DNA of 64,000 nt from Chlorocebus sabaeus (Eukaryota; Chordata; Mammalia; Primates; Cercopithecidae). The stretch spans positions 76,141,622-76,205,621 of the forward strand of contig NC_132925.1 in NCBI RefSeq assembly GCF_047675955.1, in the 5' to 3' direction. The notes below the pieces were generated by a model, which made no database searches, had not been told where the DNA came from, and worked only from the letters and a program-made list of their open reading frames with translations. Position 1 is the first letter of the stretch. The number at the start of each line of letters is the position of its first letter. The position numbers and the translations under genes were made by a program. Below are positions 23,035-33,944 of this stretch, piece by piece.

Positions 23035-23775
23035 TAATCCTCTCTCTATTCTGTAGCCATTGAGATCCTTTCAACATGCTAATCTCATCACATCCCTCCC
23101 CTGCTCAAAAATCCTTCATTGCTTTCCCTTAGCTTCTTTAGAATAAAGACAGAATTCCTGATTAGGCCTTCAGACAGGTTTCACCCATGTCCCCATCAGC
23201 AGTCACACTTCCCGAAAAGCCTCTTGTTCATTAAACTCTGGCAACTCTACATATCCTTCCTGTCTCCTACCATCAGAGAGCTTTGCCGGGCTGTTCTCTG
23301 CCTGGGACGTGCATCTCTTCCACCTTGTCCTTGCTTAACCATGTGTAGTCTTCAGGCATGAAGCTTCTTGACTTCTCCCTAACTAGTTCAAACCTCTCTG
23401 ATAGATGTTCCTATGGAATCCTGTGCCTCTCTTTGTTGCACTCAGCATAATTGGGGTGTGATTATTATTTTTTTTTGAGACGGAGTCTCGCTCTGTCACC
23501 CAGGCTGGAGTGCAGTGGCCGGATCTCAGCTCACTGCAAGCTCCGCCTCCCGGGTTTACGCCATTCTCCTGCCTCAGCCTCCCAAGTAGCTGGGAGTACA
23601 GGCGCCCGCCAGGGGTGTGATTATTTTAATGCCCGTCTCTCCTAATAGAGTGTAAGCTTCTTAACATACAGCCTGTTTTTGCTTTTTATTACTGCATTCC
23701 CAGTGGCATGCACATTCCCAGTGGCATGACGGGTGCACAAGAAGTCCTAGAATGGTGGAATGAATGAACGAACCT
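23035..23775 (+). repeat. L2, sense, split by a young Alu
   Basis: 'cctcccctgctcaaaaatcc', 'aataaagacagaattcctga' and 'ggtggaatgaatgaacgaa' are sense L2 text on both sides of the Alu at 23467-23611. Confidence 0.85.
23467..23611 (-). mobile_element. AluY, antisense, 5'-truncated, young
   Basis: About 145 bp of the Alu 3' half in antisense, with a short T run at the left. A perfect 14-bp TSD, ggggtgtgattatt, lies at 23453-23466 and 23612-23625. In sense it reads GAGATCCGGCCAC in the right arm, a variant I associate with Old World monkey AluY copies (human AluY usually has GATCGCGCCAC). Confidence 0.93.
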
Positions 23776-23889
23776 CACTGGGCTCATGAAACAAGGACAG
23801 GGTGACAGATTGGAGGCACTGTGCATTTAACCCTTGTTCATTCTGTCATTGTTAAAACCAACCGGGTTCTACTGTTGTAATTGTCCATT

Positions 23890-25354
23890 GTCCAGCCAGC
23901 ATTGTATGCAATAACTTTATTAACGTCAAATAGATATCACAATATGGTTTTATCCAACGGGATTCAGAAACTGGTTACAGATATCATCTAAGACACAAGG
24001 CTGTTTTGTGCTAAAATGCTTCCAACATCACCAATCACACGACGAGTTTATACATCAATAACAACTTTTATCTGGAAATACAGATGCTCAGCTTGCCCTC
24101 TCTATTGGGTCCTGGTGTTTCAACTGAGTTAAAACGAGGAGTGAAGATTGGCATTTTCTTGATTACGAATACATTCTGGAGAATATTTCATGAGAACCCT
24201 CTTTGGGATACAGAGTGGCATATGGAAGCCATTTTTAATTTATGGACTACACTCAAATCAGAATTGGTAAGTTTAGCTGTGACTTCAGAATTTTTAATAA
24301 TTACATTGAGGAACATATTAGCTTTACAAATAAACAGGATTTAAAAGTGTAGCTGGTAGTAGAGGTTCTACAGAATATTCTTTATAAATAAATACTTCAG
24401 CAAGGCATATCTTGACTATGGTATCTATATCTGCATCTCCATTATTCTAAGAAAACAACACTCCATAAACACAAAGAATTATTGGGCCATGTTATTTATG
24501 GTCCACAAGATAAGAGCCACAAAAACACCATAGAAGGTTACAAGAATGCAAATATTTAGCTAAGTAAATAGAATAAATGTTGGGCAGTTATCATATGTAA
24601 CACTAAATGTCTAACAATAGGAGAAAAGAAAAACTCAAATCTTAATTACAATGCATTCAGAACTTGGGTAAAGCCAGAGAGACAAATTTGCAAAGTATAC
24701 AAGGTAGTGAATATATTCCTATAAATATCCACTTGACAAATTCATGGTGCAAACCAGAAAATTTTCATAAACACAGTTCAAATGTTCATTTTGTGAGAAA
24801 ATGCTTATTCATGCACTTAAATCATGTGAGCATTGATTTATCACGTAAAAAAAAACCAGAATAATTTTCTGAAACAAATAACTTAGAGACTCATTGTCCT
24901 ATAAGACCTAAAACTAAAAAAAAATAAGACATGCATGTTGTGATACACCAAATTGTCTTCTAGAAATTATTATAACATCTTTCACATCAAAATGCATAAG
25001 AAAACTCAGTGCTATTCAATTTACTTTATGCATATTACATACTAGAGACTTTAAGCTACAAAATACTTCTACTACTTTAACACACATACAAAATGACCAT
25101 GAAAATATCTGTATATATAACAAGGTACTCTCCAATTAGCAATCTATGATGAATAATATATCTCCTCATGTCATCTCATCTCTAAGTGTCATTTATCACA
25201 ACCCAGGACTTTCTGCCTTAATGAAGACTAGAGATCTCTGATTTACATTCAATACTCTCTGCATTAATAATTGATTGAAACTCTTAAAAAATTCTTCTGC
25301 CACTGAAATGGAAGGTGGTGAGGTGATCTCCGGAAGAATGCAAATGCTACTCTG
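23890..25354 (-). other. SYNPR: SYNPR 3' untranslated region
   Basis: The sequence after the SYNPR stop codon is AT-rich, has no recognisable Alu, L1, L2 or MIR copy, and runs about 1.45 kb before a canonical AATAAA on the minus strand at 23921-23916. The absence of repeats in a window otherwise full of them, beginning exactly at the stop and ending near the signal, supports a single continuous terminal exon. The exact cleavage site is inferred to be 10-30 nt past the signal. Confidence 0.65.
23916..23921 (-). terminator. SYNPR: Candidate SYNPR polyadenylation signal AATAAA
   Basis: TTTATT on the plus strand reads AATAAA in the direction of SYNPR. It is the first canonical signal I found below the stop codon, and L2-derived sequence begins a little over 100 bp further on. 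Other signals such as ATTAAA variants near 24235 could give shorter messages. Confidence 0.5.
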
Positions 25355-25612
25355 TTAAATCTGATTGGTAAAGGAAGTGGGGCCAGTAGGCTGTTGGCCA
25401 AACTCATCTGAGGATGGCCCCAAACTCGCCTGCTGACTGTACCCACTGCTTGACCCATAGCTGTCTTGGTTGTAACCACCTTGATTATAGCTGCTGGAGT
25501 GCTTCTCCATCGGATCTGAAAGATATCTCTGTCCCGAAGAATGCCAACCGGTCTCCTTGAAAACAAACCATATGTTTCCAGCCCAGAGAATAAAGTTCAA
25601 GAATCCAAAGAC
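25355..25612 (-). CDS. SYNPR: Synaptoporin, last coding exon (85 codons plus stop)
   Basis: This exon encodes the C-terminal third of synaptoporin, a synaptophysin-family tetraspan protein of synaptic vesicle membranes. Read on the minus strand it begins VFGFLNFILWAG, the fourth membrane span (about exon residues 1-18), then KETGWHSSGQRY and a cytoplasmic tail rich in Tyr, Gly, Gln and Ser (YNQGGYNQDSYG, then GYSQQ), ending in PTSFTNQI and TAA (plus-strand 25355-25357). The acceptor is a pyrimidine-rich run ending cttcag directly before GTC (25612). The split is phase 0, so exon 4 ending in GTG joins in frame. Length fits: the 265-residue isoform minus 85 leaves 180, and exon 4 supplies 64 of those. 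One residue (Ser before SDEFGQQ) differs from the human protein as I recall it (Thr). No frameshift or premature stop is present, so this is the functional gene and not a retrocopy, since introns are retained. Confidence 0.96.
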   Translation of the reverse strand, partial: VFGFLNFILWAGNIWFVFKETGWHSSGQRYLSDPMEKHSSSYNQGGYNQDSYGSSSGYSQQASLGPSSDEFGQQPTGPTSFTNQI

Positions 25613-25779
25613 CTGAAGGAGAATCAAAGCCAATGAATTGATAGACTAGACAAAAACCCAATAAAAATTTCAATTTTGGAAATTCCTTCACAATACAAAA
25701 GATCACTTTTCACTTTAATGTTGAGTCCTCTTCCAAGTTTTCCATTTGGAACTGGTATTTCATTTAGAATATTTGACCT

Positions 25780-25975
25780 TTATTAGATGCACTACATGTC
25801 AGGCACTACATAAAGGGCTTTCTGTGTATCAATTCCCTGGGTCTAAAAATCAGCCTAAGAAAAAGTTGCTATTGTCATACCCATATTAAAGATGTGGAAA
25901 TCTTGTCTAAGGGCATGTGGCTTGCTGAGTAGTAGATCTGGGATCCAAACCCTGCTCTGGCTCCACAACTGGAAC
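25780..25975 (-). repeat. MIR, antisense (SYNPR last intron)
   Basis: 'cactacatgtcaggcactac' and 'ttgctgagtagtagatctgg' match antisense MIR. Confidence 0.65.
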
Positions 25976-26924
25976 CCTTACTTAAGGCATCATTTATTCT
26001 CCAAATAAAGTACCCTTCATGGTGTGTAAGATATTTCCAGATGGCATAGGGCTGAGAATTTTCACTTTAATAATGGTGCATTCATTTATAAGGCTTTCTT
26101 CTCTTTATGGTTAGAGATACTGCTTTTGCTTTTCCATTTATTGCAATCATATAAAGAATGTGAGTCAATTAAAATATAGGATAAGCAATGGTACAGGTGA
26201 TGTGCAAATAAACATATTCATGATAGCATATTGAGAGGTTGACTGTTTGAATAATTGCACTTTCTGTGCCTCTCACAAGGATAAGTGAATGCTGAAACCA
26301 GACTATGAACAAAGTGCAGGTTTCAGAGAAATACAAAATATTTTCATAAGAACTGGATGTGAAACTTTCCTATGGAAATTCCTCCTACTCTCCAGGAGGG
26401 TGTCGGTGAGTCAGAGGACTGGGTGTTTCTTCCCCAGGGCCTAAGGTTTGATGGAAGCAGAACTGTTTGCTGTTGCATGAGGCCCAAACAGAAGTCCTCA
26501 TTCCGTGGCTTGTTCTGCAGCCTTTTCCAAGGCTGGTTGATTGACTTGGGAATTAACCACAGGCAGTCTATTTTAATAACCCCCCTAATGGAGACAGGTA
26601 ACAGTAGTATAATGCAAAGCTGTGATAACATTAAAGTATATTTAGTCACCACCCCCTAGCACGATGCTGACCAATCAAAATGGACTTGGGCAGTGGCCAC
26701 CGTCCTGGAGTAGGGTGCTGGAAGTCCTTTGCTGGATCAAAATTTATCCCTTGGTTTCTGGACAGTGAGATGATCCATAGTGGCTTATGAGTAGTGGTGA
26801 CAGAGGGGACACTGGTGTAGTCAAGAAGCTGGGCCTTAGAGACTTGGAGCTGAAACTATCAAAATATTTCAATATTTTAGCAGCACATGAATGGAATCTT
26901 AGTCTCAGAGTAATCTCTATAGGC
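25976..26924. other. SYNPR intron, unassigned sequence
   Basis: No repeat is recognised. A 95-codon frame at 26372-26659 (plus) and a 102-codon frame (minus, 26344-26652) overlap each other and show no known domain. Confidence 0.4.
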
Positions 26925-27135
26925 TTTGAAATCAAAGTGCCCTGGGGACTGTAGTTTCTTGACCTGCTACTTGGGACAAGGCATTTATTCTGTAGACTTC
27001 GTTTTTGTTTTTGTTTTGTTTCTTGTATGGAATGGAGACAAGGATTCCTTTCTTGGAAGATAGGTGGGAGGATTAAAGAGGGTATGTGTAAAGTAGCTAG
27101 ACAGTGCTGGACACATTAGCAAATACTTACTAAAG
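26925..27135 (+). repeat. MIR, sense
   Basis: 'gacctgctacttgggacaagg', 'ggaggattaaagagggtatg' and 'gtgctggacacattagcaaa' in sense order, interrupted by a TTTTG-rich stretch. Confidence 0.6.
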
Positions 27136-27617
27136 GTAAACTATGTTCTGAATCATTTTCTAAAATATTTCCGTGAATTGTATTTTGCAGACTTTTTCTT
27201 TTTCTTTGCTGCAGTATAAATTGAACTGAGGCATAAACAATGAGACCATGTTCTTGAGACAATAGCCAAAATCAAGCATCTAGACCCCCAACTGATCTAA
27301 TTAAAGACTGGTTTATCCAGACCTCCCTCCTTCTTCCTTCTCTCCTCTTGCATACTCTTTCCTTCTTTTTTACACGAATTGAGAACCTATTTTGTGCCAT
27401 GCTCTAGGCTACCTGCTGAGGGTGATACAAAACATAAATAGGGTGTAATAGTTGCTCGAACAAAATAAATCAGTTAACTACTGACAAAACTGTAATTTGC
27501 ATACAGGACCATTTTACCATGTGTGTGGTAACCAGAATATTTTCCATTAAAAGGGGCATCTCGATTAAATTGCACCTTTATAAGTATATGTCAATATATG
27601 AGTATAAAAAAATTATC

Positions 27618-27850
27618 GAAGAGCCTGGGAAACATAGCAAGACCTTGTCTCTCAAAAAAAAAAAAAAAAATTTTAGCTGGGCATGGCAGCACATGCCTGT
27701 AGTCCCAGGTACTCAGAAGGGGTACTTGAAAGGCTGAGGCAGCAGTATCCGTTGAGCCCAAGAGTTACAGGCTATAGTGAGCTATGATTGCACCACTGTA
27801 CTTCCCGCCTGGGTGACACAGCAAAATCCTGTCTCAAAAAAAAAAGAAAA
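27618..27850 (+). mobile_element. Old Alu (AluJ/monomer-type), 5'-truncated
   Basis: Right-arm text 'gctgggcatggcagcacat' and 'gtgagctatgattgcacc' with many differences from AluS, plus a short A-rich middle and a poly(A)-like end. Confidence 0.75.
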
Positions 27851-27985
27851 AAGGAAATGAAAGGAAAGGAAGAAAGAAAAGGAGAGGAGAGGAGAAGAGA
27901 GGAGAGAGGAGAGGACAGGAGGGGAGGGAAAGGGAGGAAAAGGGAGAGGAGGGGAGGGGAGGGGAGGGAAGAGGAGGAAAAATTA
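27840..27985 (+). repeat. GA-rich low-complexity tract
   Basis: Purine-only GGAGA/GGGAGG/GAAAG units that continue from the Alu tail. Confidence 0.9.
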
Positions 27986-28575
27986 TCAAGGGATCTTTTC
28001 AGGCATGGCTCTGTCCAGGGATGTAATTTTAGCTATTTCCAATCTATTGATCTCTCTCTTTTCCCTGTTACTATTAGGTTTTTAAAAAAGGGATGCTGAA
28101 GAAAAACTTATACATCAAGGAAATGCTACTTAAAAGAAAGAAGGTAAACAAGGCATTTCAATGGGCATATTTAAGGAGTACTTATTTTTTTAGTCCAGCA
28201 TCACAGATCTTTTGACTGGCACATTTTAGGGGCACTCGGGCCCTTGAACTCCTTTTTGCCATTTTGTTGCAACTGAAATTGGGGTAAGAATTTGATTCAA
28301 GTTCAGACTTGGGGACGACAGAAAGAGAAATTGAAAGACACTCGATATAACATGCAAAAAAATGGGAAGACAAGATCTAGATTGTCTAAAGAGATGTACT
28401 AAGATTTTTAGGAGTGAAGCTGGAGAAGCAGAAGTGGAAATTATGGCTAAAATATTTGTGCTCAGTGAAACTTTGAAAGAAATTGAGTCTAAAAACGATT
28501 TCTTCCTCCTCTCTTTAGGCTCTAACACTGTATGACATTTAAGAATGATCATATTTTAGTAGCCGTTTTCAGTTG
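27986..28575. other. SYNPR intron, unassigned sequence
   Basis: Nothing recognised. Frames at 28182-28552 on the minus strand have no family features. Confidence 0.4.
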
Positions 28576-28579
28576 ACAC

Positions 28580-28730
28580 GTATTGAGCATTTGCCATAAA
28601 CTGGGCATGATGCTAAGTATTTATTTAATAGATTATCTCACTGAATTCGTTCAACAGTATTGAGGTCTGTTGTACAGTTATCCCCATTTTGCAGATGATA
28701 AAACTAAGGATTAGAGAGTTTACCTCAGCT
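28580..28730 (-). repeat. MIR, antisense
   Basis: 'actgggcatgatgctaagta' and 'tatccccattttgcagatga' are antisense MIR landmarks. Confidence 0.8.
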
Positions 28731-30912
28731 CCCAATATTTGTAGTATCTGGATATCTTACCTACATTTTAGTGTTACTGTAAAATTATAGGTGCCAAAGT
28801 GCTTTGAAGATAGTAAATTTGTTACCAAGGTAGAGAATATGATTATTATTTCCTGATTCATTTACTTGTAGAAGTCATTTATTGTGGTACGTGTCTGGTT
28901 CCTACTCCAAAACCTATGTTTGCTCAGCAAAGTGTGTTCTCTGAGCCATGTTTCTACTACATTCACCAAACCCTCTATTCATAACTGATGAGACTCAGGT
29001 GGACATCTGGCCTAAGGTGGGCTAAAAAGATTCTCTCTACCAGAAATTTGCAATTGGACTTGAGTGATTTTTGTTCAGTCCAAGCTGTTTCTTTAAAAAA
29101 TACTTATAAACTTAAAAACTGTAGAGTGGCTATCTTCTGCTGTATGGATGAAAAAAAAAAAAAAAGAAATGAAATTTCATCTGAAAAGAGAGAATAATGA
29201 ACAAACATGCAGAAAGGGACAGGGACACAGAAAGAAAGAGAGATGGGAGATGGAGGATGAGAACTGTCCAGCTTCCTGACAGTCTTCCAGTTCTTGACTG
29301 CTGGGTTCTGCCCTGGGAAGACACACTTTTGATGTCTTTCCAACTATTTTCAGTTTTTGCATAAGCTAGCTCAATATGATTTGAAGCCAAACCATTTGTA
29401 ATAAAAATATTGTGTTTTGGTTGATTCATGTCCTTTCCCCTGCTTTTGGTAATAGAAATCTGATTTTCTTTGCAGAGCCAAGTTTCAGTCAAATGGCTTG
29501 AGCTCTCTCCTGGTACTTTGCATTTTGAGCAGAGCAATGCAAGGTTAGGTAAAACTTTCCACTAATGGCAACTCTAAGCAACAATTATTTGGTACTGAAC
29601 ATCTAGAACTCTCATTCTGCTCTAGATTCTGCTCTTTCTAGAACCTGTTTCTTCAGGTTTCATCAAGTTGTATGAGCTACTTAATATCCTTCCAAAATTT
29701 TTTTTCCTGTTGTAGCTAGAGTCAGCTTTGATTATTCGGATGCATATAAACATTGGTACCAGAAGTGGACTGCAAAAACAGATTTTAGGGATATGAGGAT
29801 TGGTTTGCCTTAGCCAGTTTGAATTGAGTTTTCTGTCACTAGGAGCTGGAAGACTGTTAACTGATACGGATACATCACTGCAACACCACTGGACCTATCC
29901 TTTCACACACATCACATTATTTGGTTTCAATTCACTCTTTATTTTGGTTTTAGGAGACACATCACATGTTTTTCATTCATAATTTCTATCTTTTAGTCTA
30001 AAAATTATTAGATATATCAGAAGTGGAATTAGAAGAAACATGCAGAATGTCATAATTTATTGGGAGATTAATTATTAAACTGATAAACATACCAAGCAAT
30101 TTTATCTTTGTCCTGTTATATTTTGAGATCAGTGTTGTAATAGCTTTAATTAAATACTGTCTATAAACAAACTACAAAAGTATAAGTAAATATGGTAATG
30201 TATACCTCAAAGTATTCATTTACAAGTGTGGTCAGCAATGAATAAAAATGATTGTGAGACCCTAATGCAGAGTTTATTTTCATGGTTACTATCTCACCAA
30301 AGCAGAAATCACAGTCCAGTCACAGTAGCAACCCTTTTTCTCTTCTTAAGTGCCTTCCTAGATTGAATTTCAGAAAGCTGTAGAAACACAGGTTAATCTT
30401 GAAGCAAAGATAATTATTTCTAGGGTGTGCTAAAGAATGTTCTTTCAGCAAACACTGCTGAGCCTTCTATTCTTCGATAACTGCTGCTTTTTGCGGCCAT
30501 TATAGCTTACGTATTGCTCAGATACAGCTTCTTTCTTTGGAATAATACAAGTTCTTACACTTATAAATTAAAAATCCAATTTGGTGTCCCTGCTAACTGT
30601 CAGATTTTCTTTTTTCTTGTGAGAGCCATACTCTCGGTGAAAACATTTGACTTTGTTCAACTAATACAGTGCAGCTTTTCTAATGTTATAAAGTAACTAA
30701 ACCAGAAGCATGGAGAAAATTCAAAAATTACCATAGCTATTATGAGTACTTTTTTACATTATGAATTTCTTTTTTTACCCTACTAGGTCTGTGTATTTTT
30801 CTCTAATCAGTTGGGTGTATTCTAACTACATGTAGCTTGAACAGTGTTTTCTCCCCAGGAACTTGTATGGGCCCAACTATTCCTTTTAACTTTTGTCTGG
30901 CTTCAACCTTAA
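28731..30912. other. SYNPR intron, long stretch without named repeat
   Basis: Over 2 kb with only an A15 run at about 29151-29165. A 135-codon minus frame at 29130-29537 spans that run and lacks features. Sequence is AT-rich after 30000. Confidence 0.45.
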
Positions 30913-30924
30913 AGTTCAGATTTT

Positions 30925-31240
30925 TTTTTTTTTGAGACTGAATCTCACTCTGTTACCCAAGCTTGGATGCAGTGGCCTGATCTCGGCTCACTGCAACCTC
31001 CACCTCCTGGGTTCAAGTGATTCTCATGCCTCAGCCTTCCAAGTAGCTAGGACTACAGGCGTGAGTCACCATGCCTGGCTAGTTTTTCTTTTTCTTTTTT
31101 TTTTTTTTTTTTGTATTTTTAGTAGAGATGGGGTTTCACCATGTTGGCCAGGCTGGTCTTGAACTCCTGACCTCAGGTGATCCTCCCACCTTGGCCTCCT
31201 AAAGTGCTGGGATTATAGGCGTGAGCCACCATGTCTGGCC
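30925..31240 (-). mobile_element. Alu, antisense (AluS-type), 310 bp upstream-side of exon 4's donor
   Basis: A T run, full antisense Alu with an expanded T-rich middle linker (31084-31112), and TSD gttcagatttt at 30914-30924 and 31244-31254. It lies in the SYNPR last intron; relative to SYNPR transcription it is in sense orientation. Confidence 0.92.
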
Positions 31241-31548
31241 AGTGTTCAGATTTTATATTTGCTTCTGGCTTAGAGTTTCAACTGAACTGTCACCCAAGCA
31301 GCAGCTGCCAATACCTGCTGGGTTCTTATTAAGAACTCCTTAATTGGCAACATTACAAATGATGGATTCTGACAATAAAACACCTGAGGGCCAAGTGATC
31401 ATCCTGTACCTGAGGTAAACTATCTCACCTTTTGATTGGCCTAGTTTTGTAGGCAACAATTTTCAAGATGACTTCTGAGATGTTTTTCTTATTACTTTGA
31501 CTGGCAAACAAAGATATGAACAGTAAAGCACAGATGAAAAGTACTTAC

Positions 31549-31740
31549 CACAGAAGTGTTTAAGCTTGACATAACAGGGCTGTGGACAGCCATGCATTTG
31601 TTGGATGGCTGTTTGCAAGCTGACATTAGTAGCAGTACTTCCTTGGGATCTGTTGCAACTTTGACGTCAGACAGTCCTTTTGCCCAAGCTGATGAACCCA
31701 CCAACCACAAGAACGAAAAGACTACAGTGACAATGAAGTC
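31549..31740 (-). CDS. SYNPR: Synaptoporin, penultimate coding exon (64 codons)
   Basis: This internal exon is read on the minus strand, phase 0 at both ends. It encodes the third membrane span (DFIVTVVFSFLWLVGSSAWA), a linker (KGLSDVKVATDPKEV) and the second intravesicular loop with the cysteine pair of ACKQPSNKC. Such loop cysteines form a disulfide in the synaptophysin family. It ends SSLNTSV, where NTS is a possible but membrane-proximal glycosylation sequon. The acceptor is a T-rich tract ending ctgtag before GAC, and the donor is GTG followed by gtaagt (plus-strand acttac at 31543-31548), both canonical U2-type sites. The 192-nt length keeps the frame into the last exon. Val in the stretch CMAVHSPV is Ile in my memory of human SYNPR. 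The preceding exon, which should end in a codon for Ile after RGPL, was not found in the window. Confidence 0.95.
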
Positions 31741-31934
31741 CTACAGAAACAAACCAGAATAGAAAACGGTAAAAGAAAATGTGAGTTCTAGAAACAAGTT
31801 GATTTCTTTATATAACTATTTGGTTTGCTTTTTGGAAAAATTTAAGATCCCATAGCACTGGAACCAGCGAAAACATTTTGAAAAACAAATAAAAGAAAGC
31901 TTTATGATATTATATTTATCTTTCTATAAAATAA

Positions 31935-32175
31935 ATATAAATAGTCACATTTATTAAATGCTTACTATATCCCAGGAATGATGCTAAGGACTCTATAACC
32001 CACACCTAACATCCCTGTAAGGAATGGTACATCATTCTATTTGCAGATGTCAAACTAACATAGAGAACAGTTGAATAGCTTGTCTGAGACTTCACAGATA
32101 ATTCGTGATGGCATCAGGATTCAAACCCAGGCAACCTGAATACTGAGTCCAAGTTCTTAACCACCAAGTTGTCGT
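31935..32175 (-). repeat. MIR, antisense
   Basis: 'atgcttactatatcccagga', 'aggattcaaacccaggcaac' and 'aagttcttaaccaccaagtt' cover nearly the whole element. Confidence 0.85.
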
Positions 32176-32349
32176 GATTCCAAACATGTAGACAGATCTG
32201 CTAATTGTTTAAGACTCTTGGATGGCAATGTTCACTCATTCATTCATCCATTTGTTCACTTAACAAACCAATGTGTTATCTATATGTTATTGGTTAACCA
32301 ATGTGTTAACCAATATGGAACTATGTTAAGTGGAAGACAATAAGAGCTG

Positions 32350-32850
32350 TAATGTTTTTGAGTGCCTGCTATGGGTGAGAGGTTTTGTATAAAATTATTC
32401 TTACAATAATCATGTTAGACAGTATTTTTATGCCCATTTTAAAGAGGAGAAAGCTGAGGCCGGGCGCGGTGGCTCACGCCTGTAATCCCAGCACTTTGGG
32501 AGGCCGAGGCGGGCAGATCACGAGGTCAGGAGATTGAGACCATGCTGGCTAACACGGTGAAACCCCGTCTCTACCAGAAATACAAAAAATCAGCCGGGCG
32601 TTGTGGCAGGTACCTGTAGTCCCAACTACTCAGGAGGCTGAGGCAGGAGAATGCAGTGAACCCGGGAGGCGGAGCTTGCAGTGAGCCAAGATCGCGCCAC
32701 TGCACCCCAGCCTGGGCGACACTGTGAGACGCCGTCTCAAAAAAAAAAAAAAAAAAAAGGAGAAAGTTGAAACTCACAGATATAAGGTAACATATAGAAA
32801 GTGGCAGAGACAGAATTCAAATGTAGGTGTGTCTGGCCCTGAAAATCATC
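32350..32850 (-). repeat. MIR, antisense, split by an AluY
   Basis: 'ttgagtgcctgctatgggtg' and 'tatgcccattttaaagagga' lie left of the Alu, and 'aagtggcagagacagaattc' continues right of it. Confidence 0.75.
32458..32757 (+). mobile_element. AluY-type, full length
   Basis: Starts ggccgggcgcggtggctcac with most CpGs intact and ends in A20. A 13-bp TSD with one mismatch, aggagaaagctga at 32445-32457 and aggagaaagttga at 32758-32770. Confidence 0.96.
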
Positions 32851-32942
32851 TGCTGTTTGCAGGGGAAAAAAGCTTTTATCCATACCAAACAAAATTTCTA
32901 GGATTTAATGGGATGAATGTTTTAGAGACCATCTCCAAACTT

Positions 32943-33022
32943 CTGATGATGGGGGTTACATCTCACATCCTCTCTCATGACTCTGATGATGGGAGCTACG
33001 TCTCTCATCCTCCCTCATGACT
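32943..33022. repeat. Two-copy 40-bp tandem repeat
   Basis: Units 32943-32982 and 32983-33022 both run from ctgatgatggg to ctcatgact with few differences. Confidence 0.92.
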
Positions 33023-33224
33023 CAGATCGGGTGGCAGGTGGGAGAGACTAAGATTGAGACCATTAGAACATACTAGAAAAAATTTTCAGATTGACTATAT
33101 ATATGTTTGACTACAGTAAAAATGTTGCATACTGCTTACCTAAAATAATAAAAACACCGACCAGGAAACAAAAAAAGTAAATCTGATATGGCAACAGAAA
33201 CAGGCTGCTCTTTTGCTCTTAAAG

Positions 33225-33264
33225 AAAAATTTGGCATGCATTTGAAAAATTTGGCATGCATTTG
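33225..33264. repeat. Two-copy 20-bp perfect tandem repeat
   Basis: The unit aaaaatttggcatgcatttg occurs twice without change. Confidence 0.97.
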
Positions 33265-33815
33265 TTTCCTGCCCGAGGGCATAGTGCACCTGACTTGCTC
33301 TGTTATCTTGCTCTCATGGTGTGGCTGAATTACTTTTCATCATGACCCCATGATCTACACTGAGGGAACTTTTACACTCTAAAGATGCTGTTGTGCCAGA
33401 CATTTGTTAGGTGTGATCTTTGTGGAGAACGTTCTGGAGGGTCTCACTACTAAGAGTGGCTGAATCTTCTGCAAGTCACTCCATCCAGTGGCTGTTGTGA
33501 ATTATGTAACTCACCAGTTCACCTTTTTTCATGCTGGCTCTAGAAAATTAAAGGCCAATGTGTGACCCATTCATAGGGTTTTGATGGCATGGGTATTTTA
33601 ACCCGATTCGTATTTTGTTTTATATTCCCTTTCTTCTTTTTACTTTTCATTTTTATTCAATTACACCTTGGTTTTTAAATGTCCTTATGAGCCTTTCTGA
33701 GATGAGGCAGAGGTATAAACAAGCAAACAAATATAATATCTACAGCTGTTTCAACAGTAATACAAACATTTGGAATAAAGAAACTCAAGTGTTGGGTCTG
33801 AATTTGAAATTGGAG
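33265..33815. other. SYNPR intron, unassigned sequence
   Basis: Nothing recognised beyond AT-rich stretches. Confidence 0.4.
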
Positions 33816-33869
33816 GAATACCCTGGGGAATAGAATAGGGTACAGAATACCCTGGGGTATAGAAAAGGG
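33816..33869. repeat. Two-copy 25-bp direct repeat, 29-bp offset
   Basis: Units 33816-33840 and 33845-33869 share gaataccctgggg and differ at two bases afterwards. Confidence 0.9.
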
Positions 33870-33944
33870 GGTCATCTTTGGTGACACAAAATTTAGCATT
33901 TCAGATCCAGGTAAACCTGTCTTGATCTCTTTCTAATAGTGGCA
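33849..33944 (+). repeat. Duplicated segment, copy 1
   Basis: This 96-bp block reappears at 35669-35763 in the same orientation with about five differences. It shares 'gggggtcatctttggtgaca' and 'taaacctgtct'. Neither copy looks like a known repeat. Confidence 0.93.

Larger units (their letters stand above)
25613..31548 (-). other. SYNPR: SYNPR last intron (5,936 bp)
   Basis: This intron has a gtaagt donor at its high-coordinate end and a pyrimidine-rich cttcag acceptor at its low-coordinate end. It contains MIR copies, a diverged Alu with a GA-rich tail, and one antisense AluS-type element close to exon 4. Confidence 0.93.

Noticed and set aside
1..23889. Neighbouring gene downstream of SYNPR (SNTN in human)
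   Set aside because: No exon-like frame with family residues was found; the gap to that gene is probably longer than this flank.
25264..25706. Other minus-strand frames over the SYNPR last exon
   Set aside because: Out-of-frame shadows or intron read-through; only the frame ending PTSFTNQI fits the family and the splice sites.
32943..33022. CRISPR-like or regulatory array
   Set aside because: Only two units, no spacers, eukaryotic context.
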